DNA of 64,000 bases from positions 1-64,000 of the forward strand of contig DAIDKP010000012.1 in the NCBI GenBank assembly GCA_027449965.1. Direction: 5' to 3'. The DNA is from Acidobacteriaceae bacterium (GTDB taxonomy: Bacteria; Acidobacteriota; Terriglobia; Terriglobales; Acidobacteriaceae). Made by a program: the position numbers and the translations under genes. Position 1 is the first letter of the stretch. Every line of letters starts with the position of its first letter. This document shows positions 49,324-57,800 of the stretch, piece by piece. A model generated the notes under the pieces. That model saw only the letters and a list, made by a program, of their open reading frames with translations, was not told where the DNA came from and made no database searches.

Positions 49324-51639
49324 ATGGATGATCTTACACGAGAGTTTCTGATTGAAAGCCAGGAGGGTCTGGACAGGATGGAACGGTGCCTGACGGACCT
49401 GGAAGAACGCCCGCAGGATAAGGATTTGCTGAGCGATATCTTCCGCTCGGTACACACGATCAAAGGCACGACGGGCTTTCTGGGTTTCAAACGGCTGGAG
49501 AAGCTGGCGCATACGGGTGAAAATCTGCTGGGTTTGCTGCGCGATGGCAAGCTGGTGGCGACGCCGCCGATCATCACGGGATTGCTGGAACTGCTGGATG
49601 GGCTGCGGGGCATTTTGAAGACCGTCGAGGAGAGCGGCGGCGAAGGCGAGGACGACGACCGGGCGCTGCGCGAGAAGCTGACAGCACTGCAGACGCCGGA
49701 AGGACAAGCGGCGGCTCAGGAGACGGTGACGACACATCGTGTTGCGCAGGAGAAGCAGACAACGCCGGAGCCGGTGTCGGCAGCCGTGACAGGAACGCAT
49801 GACGCAGCGCCGGAGCCGGTGGATACGATGGCGAAAGCGCTGGCAAGCCCGGCAGCAAGCCCGACGGCAGGCGCGCCGCAGGAGGTGTCTGAGGCGCAAA
49901 AACCGAAGGCTGGCGCGACGGCGGCGACGGACAGTACGCTGCGCGTGGATGTGGCGCTGCTGAACCGAATGATGAATCTGGTGGGAGAGCTGGTGCTGAC
50001 CCGGAACCAGATTTTGCAGGCGACGGCGCATCAGCCGAACTTTACGCTATTGTCGCGTCGGCTGGATATGGTGACGGCGGACCTGCGCGAGTCTGTGATG
50101 AAGGCGCGCATGCAGCCGGTGTCGAATGTGTTTTCGAAGTTTCCACGAATTATCCGGGATCTTTCTCAGATGCTGAACCGCAAGGTGAAGCTGGTGATGG
50201 AGGGTCAGGAGACGGAACTGGACAAGACGCTGCTGGAGGCGATCAAGGATCCTCTGACCCATGCCGTGCGGAACTCGATGGATCACGGGATTGAGCCGCC
50301 GGAGGTGCGCGTTGCCGCGGGCAAGGATGCGGAAGGCACGCTGCGGCTGCGGGCGTATCAGGAGAGCAGCCATGTGATGATTGACGTCTCTGACGACGGC
50401 GCGGGCATCAGCGTGGACAAGGTGCGCAGCAAGGCGATCGAGCGGGGACTGATTACGGCCGAGCGCGCCGCGCAGTTGAGCGAGCGGGAGCTGTTGCAGT
50501 TGATCTTTCTGCCGGGGTTTTCGACGGCGGCGGCGGTGACGAATGTGAGCGGTCGCGGCGTGGGCATGGATGTGGTGCGCACGAACGTGGAGAAGATTGG
50601 CGGCAAGGTGGAGCTGGAGTCGAAGCCGGGGCAGGGAACGACGCTTCGACTGCGCATTCCGCTGACGCTGGCGATTGTGCCGGCGCTGATTGTGAAAAGT
50701 CGTGGGCAGAGCTTTGCTCTGCCGCAGGGGGCGCTTTCCGAGCTGGTGCATCTGGCGGCGGAGAGCTATGAAAAGGAGATCGAGTGGATGGAGGGCGCGC
50801 CGCTCTATCGGCTGCGCGGAAACCTGCTGCCACTGGTGTTTCTGGAGCGGATGCTGGAGCAGAGCCTGGACGCGCGTCCGGGGCGGGATCGCGACAACTA
50901 CATTGCCGTGCTGGATGTGGATGGTCGGCGATTTGGCCTGGTGGTGGATGGATTGGCGGATCCGGAAGAGATTGTGGTGAAGCCGCTGAGCACGGTGTTG
51001 AAGTCGATTGGCCTGTATACCGGCGCGACGGTGCTGGGCAGCGGAAATCTGGCGCTGATTCTGGATCCTGGATCGATTGCGGCGCGAGCCGGTGTGCAGA
51101 TGAATGCTCAGGAAGACGCGAACGAAGAAGAGCAGAGCGACGAGCAGGATCGGGGTGGGGAATATCTGGTGGTGGAAGCGGGCGGTCGGCAGGCGGCAGT
51201 GGTGCTGGGCGATGTGCTGCGGATCGAACGGATTCCCGTCTCGCGCGTGGAGTACATCGGCTATCGACCGGTGTTGAACTTTGAAGGACAACTCTTGCCG
51301 GTCGAGGATGCAGGCGGAATCCTGCGTGAGGCGGGCAACGAGCACGAGAGCGAAGAGCGCCAGGTGACGGTGGTGGTCTGTCGCGATGGCAGCCGACATG
51401 TGGGGCTGGCGGTGAGCGCGGTGCTGGATGTGGCGGCGGGCAGCGAATTGAAGGAAGCGGGCACGAATCGGCTGGCCGACGGCGTGACGCTGCTGAAGAA
51501 TTCGGTGACCAGCGTGGTGAGCCTGAGCAGCGTGGAAGCGCTGCCGGAAGCGATGGCCGAGGGAATGCCGCCGATGATGGGCGAATGGTCGAGTGAGTCG
51601 GCAGCCGAAGCAATGGGAGTGGGGGAGGGTGTGCGATGA
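49324..51639 (+). CDS. cheA: chemotaxis histidine kinase CheA with two C-terminal CheW-like domains
   Basis: ATG 49324 follows AGGAAAGG; the product is 771 residues. P1/Hpt spans about 1-110 with the phosphorylatable His44 in IFRSVHTIKGTTGFLGF. A long Ala/Pro/Thr-rich linker (about 120-200) replaces any clear P2 domain. The dimerisation helices follow (DVALLNRMMNLVGELVLTRN). The ATPase runs about 300-460 with the N box HAVRNSMDHGIEPPE, DVSDDGAGISVDK, GFSTAAAVTNVSGRGVGMDV. P5, a CheW-like domain, spans about 465-610. A second CheW-like domain occupies about 611-755 (GGEYLVVEAGGRQAAVVLG, GYRPVLNFEGQLLPVEDAG). CheA autophosphorylates and passes phosphate to CheY and CheB. It overlaps cheW by ATGA. 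Confidence 0.95.
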   Translation: MDDLTREFLIESQEGLDRMERCLTDLEERPQDKDLLSDIFRSVHTIKGTTGFLGFKRLEKLAHTGENLLGLLRDGKLVATPPIITGLLELLDGLRGILKTVEESGGEGEDDDRALREKLTALQTPEGQAAAQETVTTHRVAQEKQTTPEPVSAAVTGTHDAAPEPVDTMAKALASPAASPTAGAPQEVSEAQKPKAGATAATDSTLRVDVALLNRMMNLVGELVLTRNQILQATAHQPNFTLLSRRLDMVTADLRESVMKARMQPVSNVFSKFPRIIRDLSQMLNRKVKLVMEGQETELDKTLLEAIKDPLTHAVRNSMDHGIEPPEVRVAAGKDAEGTLRLRAYQESSHVMIDVSDDGAGISVDKVRSKAIERGLITAERAAQLSERELLQLIFLPGFSTAAAVTNVSGRGVGMDVVRTNVEKIGGKVELESKPGQGTTLRLRIPLTLAIVPALIVKSRGQSFALPQGALSELVHLAAESYEKEIEWMEGAPLYRLRGNLLPLVFLERMLEQSLDARPGRDRDNYIAVLDVDGRRFGLVVDGLADPEEIVVKPLSTVLKSIGLYTGATVLGSGNLALILDPGSIAARAGVQMNAQEDANEEEQSDEQDRGGEYLVVEAGGRQAAVVLGDVLRIERIPVSRVEYIGYRPVLNFEGQLLPVEDAGGILREAGNEHESEERQVTVVVCRDGSRHVGLAVSAVLDVAAGSELKEAGTNRLADGVTLLKNSVTSVVSLSSVEALPEAMAEGMPPMMGEWSSESAAEAMGVGEGVR

Positions 51640-52154
51640 GCGAAGCGGGAACCAGAGAAGCAGGCACGGCGGCGACGCCGGCGAAAAAGCGAACGACGGC
51701 GCGAGCCAAACGCGACCGGGGCGAAGTGCTGACCGAGGTCTGTTCGGTGCAGCTTGGCGAGACGCTGTTTGGGGTTCCGATTGCGCACATTCTGGAGATT
51801 GTGGGTGGAGCGCGTCCGGAGCAGGTGCCGCTGGCGCCAAAGTTTGTGGGCGGGCTGGTGCATTATCGCGGAGATGTGCTGACGACGGTGGCGATGCGCC
51901 GGTTGCTGGAGATGGAAGAGCATGAGGTGGCGCAGGACATTCTGGTGCTTGAGGGCGAGCATGGATGTTTTGGGTTGCTGGTGGACGCGGTGGGCGAGGT
52001 GTTGACGGTTTCCTCGAAAGACTATGAGAAGAATCCGTCCATTCTTGACGAGCGTCGGCAGGAGTTGTTTGCCGGTGCGTACAAGCTGGATGGCAAGCTG
52101 CTGGTGATGCTGAATCCGGAACGGCTGGACCCGATGCGTCTGGATGCAGCCTGA
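51636..52154 (+). CDS. cheW: chemotaxis coupling protein CheW
   Basis: The 172-residue protein has a basic, Ala/Thr-rich N-terminal extension of about 25 residues (AATPAKKRTTARAKRDRG). The CheW fold follows: CSVQLGETLFGVPIAHILEI, LAPKFVGGLVHYRGDVLTTV, LVLEGEHGCFGLLVDAVGEV, YKLDGKLLVMLNPERLD. CheW couples receptors to CheA in signalling arrays. Its ATG overlaps the cheA TGA (ATGA), so expression is translationally coupled. The residues around RGDVL correspond to the usual N-R-G-x-(I/V)-x-P-(I/V)-like loop, although the Pro is not retained. Confidence 0.92.
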   Translation: MSEAGTREAGTAATPAKKRTTARAKRDRGEVLTEVCSVQLGETLFGVPIAHILEIVGGARPEQVPLAPKFVGGLVHYRGDVLTTVAMRRLLEMEEHEVAQDILVLEGEHGCFGLLVDAVGEVLTVSSKDYEKNPSILDERRQELFAGAYKLDGKLLVMLNPERLDPMRLDAA

Positions 52155-52178
52155 GGGTGAGCGAAGAAAGGGGAGGGA

Positions 52179-52547
52179 ATGCGAGCGTTGATTGTGGATG
52201 ATTCGCGGTTTGTGCGAACGGTGCTGCGCGACCTGCTGGAGGAGCGCGGAATTGAGTGTGTGGAAGCGGCGGACGGTCAGGCGGGCCTGGATTCGGTGCA
52301 TGAAGGCGAGCCGTTTGACCTGGCGCTGGTGGACTGGAATATGCCGGTGATGGATGGCTTTGAGCTGTTGCAGCATCTGCGGGCCGAGGGTCGCCGAGAG
52401 ATGAAGGTGATGATGGTGACGACAGAGGCCGAGACGGACTTTATTACGCGAGCGCTGGATGCGGGTGCGGACGAGTATCTGATGAAGCCGTTTGATGGCG
52501 AAGCGCTGGCCGACAAGCTGGCAATGCTTGGCCTGGCGGAGGCATAA
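52179..52547 (+). CDS. cheY: single-domain response regulator CheY
   Basis: The 122-residue receiver domain shows the acidic pocket at LIVDDSR (Asp7, Asp8), phosphoacceptor Asp52 in LALVDWNMPVMDGFELLQ, switch Thr in MMVTTEAETDF and Lys about 102 in EYLMKPFDG. No output domain is attached, as for CheY that binds the flagellar switch or another target. The start has a strong GGGGAGGG binding site. It is located between cheW and cheB in the operon. Phosphorylation by CheA is expected. Confidence 0.93.
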   Translation: MRALIVDDSRFVRTVLRDLLEERGIECVEAADGQAGLDSVHEGEPFDLALVDWNMPVMDGFELLQHLRAEGRREMKVMMVTTEAETDFITRALDAGADEYLMKPFDGEALADKLAMLGLAEA

Positions 52548-53801
52548 GTGAGTGCGGAGAGCGGCCGGCCGATCCGGATCCTGATCGTGGACGACTCGGC
52601 GGTGATGCGAACGCTGCTGCGCGCTGTGGTGATGACCGATGCGCGGCTGGAGGTGGTGGGCACGGCGATCCACGGCGAAGCGGGCCTGCGCGCGATGGAG
52701 AGCCTGAAGCCGGACCTTGTTCTGCTGGATGTGGAGATGCCGCAGATGGATGGGCTGGCCACGCTGCGAGCCATGCGCTCGCGCGGACTGCACCTGCCGG
52801 TGATTATGTGCAGCACGCTGACGCAGCGCGGCGCACAGGTGACGATTGAGGCGCTGGCGACGGGCGCGGCGGATTATGTAGCCAAACCGTCCGGCCAGCA
52901 GTCCCGCGAAGCGGCCATGGATGCGCTGGCGCACGATCTGGTGCCGAAGATTCTGGCGCTGACGACACGGCAGACGTCTGGATCGGCGGCGACGCCGAGG
53001 GCAGCGGCGCAGCCTGCGGCGCGGGATGCAAGGGGGCCATCCGGTGCGGTGCATACTCCGACGTGGATGGGCGTGCCGCCGAGTCTGGAGCCTGCGCCAT
53101 CGGCGCTGCCATCGCGCCTGCCCGATTGGCGCGTTCCGGATTCGCGCGTTCCGGGCCAGCGCGTTCAAGACCCGCGCGTGGTGGTCATCGGAGTTTCAAC
53201 CGGCGGGCCGGCGGCGCTTGAAACGCTTTTACCTGCGCTGTCAGCGGATTTTCCGTTGCCCGTGCTTTTGGTGCAGCACATGCCGGAGATGTTTACGAAG
53301 TTGCTGGCCGAGCGGCTGGACGGGCGTTGCGCATTGCATGTGTGCGAGGCCGAAGAAGGGATGGCTGTGGAGCGCGGACACGTCTATGTGGCCAAGGGAA
53401 ACTGGCATCTGGAGGTACGCGGCGATGGACTGCGCGGTCGGGCTGCGTTGCGGCTGACCCAGGCGGCGCAGGAGAACCATTGCCGACCGGCGGCCGATGT
53501 ACTGTTTCGCACCGCGGTGGAGAGTTACGGTGGCGCGGTGCTGGGAGTGGTGTTGACCGGGATGGGAGCGGATGGACTGGAAGGTTGCAGGCTGATTTGC
53601 GCGCGAGGCGGAGCGGTGATCGCGCAGGATCAGGCAACCAGCGCGGTGTGGGGCATGCCGGGTGCGGTGGCACAGGCGGGCCTGGCGCAGAAGATTTTGC
53701 CGCTGAGCGCGATTGCCGGCGAGATCACGCAGCGAACGTATCGTCATGCGGACGAGACGGGCAGAAGCGAAGCAGCGTATTCACAGAAACGAGTGGGGTG
53801 A
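52548..53801 (+). CDS. cheB: chemotaxis response regulator and protein-glutamate methylesterase CheB
   Basis: It starts with GTG at 52548, directly after the cheY stop, with GGAGG overlapping the cheY end. The 417-residue protein has a receiver domain (1-125, phosphoacceptor Asp61 in LVLLDVEMPQMDGL), a linker of about 80 residues and a C-terminal methylesterase domain. Its triad is Ser217 in VIGVSTGGPAALE, His244 in LVQHMPEMFT and Asp342 in LTGMGADGLEG. It removes methyl groups from receptor glutamates, activated by CheA phosphorylation. The linker is Ala/Pro-rich and ends in a four-unit pentapeptide array (RVPDSRVPGQRVQDPRV) encoded by 15-bp repeats. Confidence 0.95.
   Translation: MSAESGRPIRILIVDDSAVMRTLLRAVVMTDARLEVVGTAIHGEAGLRAMESLKPDLVLLDVEMPQMDGLATLRAMRSRGLHLPVIMCSTLTQRGAQVTIEALATGAADYVAKPSGQQSREAAMDALAHDLVPKILALTTRQTSGSAATPRAAAQPAARDARGPSGAVHTPTWMGVPPSLEPAPSALPSRLPDWRVPDSRVPGQRVQDPRVVVIGVSTGGPAALETLLPALSADFPLPVLLVQHMPEMFTKLLAERLDGRCALHVCEAEEGMAVERGHVYVAKGNWHLEVRGDGLRGRAALRLTQAAQENHCRPAADVLFRTAVESYGGAVLGVVLTGMGADGLEGCRLICARGGAVIAQDQATSAVWGMPGAVAQAGLAQKILPLSAIAGEITQRTYRHADETGRSEAAYSQKRVG
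53124..53183. repeat. four imperfect 15-bp in-frame repeats (CheB linker)
   Basis: Units GATTGGCGCGTTCCG, GATTCGCGCGTTCCG, GGCCAGCGCGTTCAA and GACCCGCGCGTGGTG share a GCGCGT core and encode D-W-R-V-P, D-S-R-V-P, G-Q-R-V-Q and D-P-R-V-V. They sit in the interdomain linker just before the methylesterase domain. Confidence 0.85.
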
Positions 53802-53804
53802 GGA

Positions 53805-54716
53805 ATGGCAATCGAGAGCATGGCGGGGTTGGCCGGAACAGGACTGACGGGGACAGGGTTGGCTGGATGGAGTGGAACGGCTGCGCGCACAGAGTCGGCC
53901 TCCGCAGCCGACTATGACTATCTGCGACAACTGGTGATGGAGCACTCGCGCAATGTGCTGGATGCATCGCGGGACTATCTGTTTGAGACGCGACTGGCGC
54001 GGCTGTTGCGTGCGCGTGGGCTGACGAATATTGAAGAGCTGGTGCAACTGCTTCGACTGCGGCGCGACAGCCAACTGGAACATGCTGTGGCGGAAGCGAT
54101 GACGATCAATGAAACGAGCTTCTTTCGCGACAACAGACCGTTTGAGCTGCTGAGGACGGAACTGTTGCCGAAGCTGATGGAAGCGCGGACGCGCACGCGA
54201 AGGCTTCGATTCTGGAGCGCTGCCTGCTCGACCGGGCAGGAAGCCTACAGCGTAGCGATGCTGATTCGAGAGCATTTTCCGACGCTGGCCGGCTGGGATG
54301 TGATGATCGAGGGAACGGACCTGAACACGGAGGTGGTGGCGCGCGCGCAAAGCGGGCGATATCCGCGCATCGAGATCAATCGCGGGCTGCCGGCACGGCA
54401 TATTGTGAAGTATTTTGACCACGCCGGCGAGGACTGGACGGTGAAGCCGGAGTTGCAGCGGATGTGCCGTTTTCGCCAGGCCAATCTGTGTGCGCCAGCG
54501 CTGCCGTTTACGGAGAGCTTTGATGTGGTGATGCTGCGGAATGTGATGCTCTACTTCAACCAGGAGACGCGCAAACGGCTGTTGGCACAGGTACACAAGC
54601 TGTTGCCGCAGGATGGAATTCTTTTTCTGGGATCCAGCGAGCAGCCGGCGGATCTGTCCCTTTGGAATTCGACGCTGGCCGGCGGCACCTCCTACTATCG
54701 GCCACGGCAAAGCTGA
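53805..54716 (+). CDS. cheR: chemotaxis protein-glutamate methyltransferase CheR
   Basis: The 303-residue protein has an unusual Gly/Thr-rich N-terminal segment (residues 8-25). It is followed by the CheR N-domain (DYDYLRQLVMEHSRNVLDAS, YLFETRLARLLRARGL) and the SAM-dependent methyltransferase domain. Key motifs are TINETSFFRDNRPFELLR, LRFWSAACSTGQEAYSVAML (SAM site), IEGTDLNTEVVARAQSGRYP and FDVVMLRNVMLYFNQETRKR. It methylates receptor glutamates using S-adenosylmethionine, opposing CheB. It is three bases downstream of cheB and ends the che operon. The N-terminal GLAGTGLTGTGLAGW is a 15-bp-repeat product and is absent from typical CheR proteins. Confidence 0.94.
   Translation: MAIESMAGLAGTGLTGTGLAGWSGTAARTESASAADYDYLRQLVMEHSRNVLDASRDYLFETRLARLLRARGLTNIEELVQLLRLRRDSQLEHAVAEAMTINETSFFRDNRPFELLRTELLPKLMEARTRTRRLRFWSAACSTGQEAYSVAMLIREHFPTLAGWDVMIEGTDLNTEVVARAQSGRYPRIEINRGLPARHIVKYFDHAGEDWTVKPELQRMCRFRQANLCAPALPFTESFDVVMLRNVMLYFNQETRKRLLAQVHKLLPQDGILFLGSSEQPADLSLWNSTLAGGTSYYRPRQS
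53826..53870. repeat. three imperfect 15-bp in-frame repeats (CheR N-terminus)
   Basis: Units GGGTTGGCCGGAACA, GGACTGACGGGGACA and GGGTTGGCTGGATGG encode GLAGT, GLTGT and GLAGW directly after the CheR start. The middle unit resembles the ACTGACCGGGATTGG unit in the glycosyltransferase gene at 38501-38515. Confidence 0.85.
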
Positions 54717-54800
54717 AGCAGCCGGACGGCGCTGATGGGATGGAAACGGGTTGCGCCAGGCGAGGCGAAATCAACCTTGCGGCGGCTATGCTGGTAAGGA

Positions 54801-57800
54801 ATGCCGCGCCGAAATCAAAGATCGCAGGACGAAGTACGACCTGCCGAACGCACCTTTCCCGAGCCAACCACGACGGATTCGTCGGATCCTGGCGCGCGTG
54901 TGCTGGAGTGTTTTCATCCGGTGACGGCGACATGGTTTGGTGAGGTCTTTGCCGAGCCAACTTTGCCGCAGCGACTGGGCTGGCCGGTGATTGCGCGAGG
55001 CGAGAGCACGCTGATTCTGGCGCCGACGGGCACGGGCAAGACGCTGACGGCGTTTTTGTGGTGTCTGGATCGGCTGATGCTGCGGGAACCGGAGCCAGAG
55101 CAGGGCTGCCGCGTGGTGTATATCTCTCCGCTGAAAGCGCTGGCCGTGGATGTGGAGCGCAATCTGCGTTCGCCGCTGGCTGGCATCGAGATGGTGGCGC
55201 GGCGGATGGGCGTGGCGGCGCGCGTGCCGGAGATCAGCATTCGTACAGGCGACACATCGCAGCGTGAGCGCGCGCGATTTCGACGCCATCCAGCGGAGAT
55301 TCTGATTACCACGCCGGAGTCGCTGTATCTGCTGCTCACTTCGCAGTCTGCCGAGGCGCTGCTGACGGTGGATACGGTGATTGTGGACGAGATTCACGCG
55401 CTGGCGCCAACCAAGCGCGGGGCGCACCTTTCGCTGAGTCTGGAACGGCTGGAAGCGCTGACGAATCGGCGAATTCAGCGGATTGGGTTGAGCGCGACGC
55501 AACGACCGCTGGAGGAGATTGCGCGCTATCTGGGTGGCGCAGAGACAAGTGCTGAGACCAGCGCTGAGACGGGTGCGGAGGCGGAGCCGGCAGTCGAGCA
55601 TCAGGAGGCAAGCGCGCCTCGATGGCGGCCCGTGACGGTGGTGAATGCAAGCGCACCGAAGCAATTGCGTTTGCGTGTGGAAGTGCCGGTGGAAGATATG
55701 GCGCGGCTGGGCGAGATGGAGGCGATTCCAACGGGCGCAGCATCGCAGACGCCGAAGCGTGTGTCGATCTGGAATGCGATTCATCCGCGGCTGCTGGAGC
55801 TGATTCGCGAGCGTACATCGACGATTCTGTTTGTGAACAGCCGACAGGTGGCCGAGCGGCTGGCCGGTGCGCTGAACGAGCTGGCGGGCGAGCCGATTGT
55901 GCGAGCGCATCATGGTTCGCTGGCGGCTGAGCAGCGAGCGGTGATTGAGGAGCAGTTGAAGGCAGGCAAACTGCGCGGACTGTGCGCGACTTCCACGCTG
56001 GAGTTGGGCATCGATATGGGCGCGGTGGACCTGGTGGTGCAGATTGAGTCTCCGCCCTCGGTGGCCAGCGGAATGCAGCGGATTGGACGTGCGGGACACA
56101 GTGTCGGCGTGGTGAGCGAAGGCGTGCTGTTTCCCAAATTTCGCGCAGACCTGGTGGCGTGCGCTGCGATGACCGATGCGATGCGCGAAGGAAGGATTGA
56201 GGCGACGCGGTATCCGCGGAATCCGCTGGACGTGCTGGCGCAGCAGGTGGTGGCGACGGTGACGCGTCCTCCGATGGCTGTGGAGCGCGCAAGGAATGAA
56301 GCGGCGAAGCAGGCGGAGTTCAGGCAGGACGCTGCGGAATGGCCAGCCGAAGCGTCGTTGGCGGATGGGAGCACTGAGAGCGCGGAAGCTGCCGGGATGC
56401 GGCTGGACGAGCTGTTTCGGCTGGTGCGTGGTGCGGCTCCGTTTGCCGAGCTGACGCGGAGCGCATTTGAGGGTGTGGTGGATTTGCTGGCGGGGCGGTA
56501 TCCGTCGGATGAGTTTGCTGAGCTGCGCGCGCGGCTGACGTGGGATCGGAATCGGAATGTGGTGACGGCGCGTCAGGGTGCGGCACGGCTGGCGATTCTG
56601 AATGCGGGAACGATTCCGGACCGCGGGCTGTATGGGGTGTTTCTGGCAGGGGCTGAAGGCAAGGCGCATCGCGTGGGCGAGCTGGACGAAGAGATGGTCT
56701 TTGAAAGCCGGGAAGGCGAGACGTTTCTTCTGGGTGCGAGCACTTGGCGGATTGAGGAGATTACGCATGATCGAGTGATGGTGTCTCCTGCACCGGGCGA
56801 GCCGGGGAAGATGCCGTTCTGGAAGGGAGATGGTCCGGGGCGTCCGCTTGAGTTTGGACAGGCGATCGGGGCGATGGTGCGCGAACTGCTGGCTGCTCCG
56901 CAGGCAGCGGCGCTGACGCGACTGGTCGCGCAGCACGATCTGGATCCTGGCGCGGCGGAGAATCTGCTGCGGTTTCTGGAGGATCAGCGCGCGGCGACGG
57001 GCGTGGTGCCGGATGATCGAACGATTGTGATCGAGCGATGCCGGGATGAGCTGGGCGATTGGCGCATCTGTGTGCTGACGCCGTTTGGCAGCCGGATTCA
57101 CACACCGTGGGCGATGGCGGCGATGGGCAGGATTCGCGCGGCGGGTGGGCCGGATGTGGAGGCGCTGTGGAGCGATGACGGATTTGTGCTCCGTTTTCCG
57201 GATATGGACGAGCCGCCGAGCGAGGAGTGGCTGCTGGTGGAGTCCGCGGAGGCTAACGATCTGGTGCTGCGACAACTGGGAGCGACGGCGTTGTTTGCCG
57301 GGCGATTTCGTGAGGCGGCGGCTCGCGCGCTGCTGTTGCCAAGGCGCAGGGCGGATGGTCGCACACCGCTGTGGCAGCAGCGAAAACGCGCCTATGACCT
57401 GCTGAGCGTGGCGTCACGCTATCCTGCGTTTCCCATGCTGCTGGAGGCGTATCGGGAGTGTATGCGCGATGTCTTTGACATGCCGGCGCTGGCCGAGACG
57501 CTGCGCCGCGTGGAGCAGCGTGAGATTCGCGTGCATGTGGTGGATACGCAAAAACCCTCGCCGTTTGCGGCTTCGCTGCTCTTCAGCTATGTGGCGAATT
57601 TTCTTTATGACGGAGACGCTCCACTGGCCGAGCGACGCGCGCAGGCGTTGACGGTGGATCAGGATCAGCTTCGGGAGCTGATGGGCGATGGCGACCTGCG
57701 CGAGCTGCTGGATGCCGAGGCGATTGCCGAAGTGGAGGAGCAGCAGCAGGGACTGGTGTCGCCGTTTCGCGCGCGCAATCTGGATGGGATGCACGATCTG

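Noticed and set aside
50047-53168. Two long frames antisense to cheA, cheW, cheY and cheB
   Set aside because: They are low-complexity His/Arg/Ala/Pro proteins mirroring the GC-rich che genes; the sense strand has clear catalytic motifs.
54786-57275. 829-residue open frame on the strand opposite lhr
   Set aside because: It is His/Arg/Gln-rich with no recognisable domain and lies wholly antisense to a well-supported helicase; high GC at third positions creates such frames.
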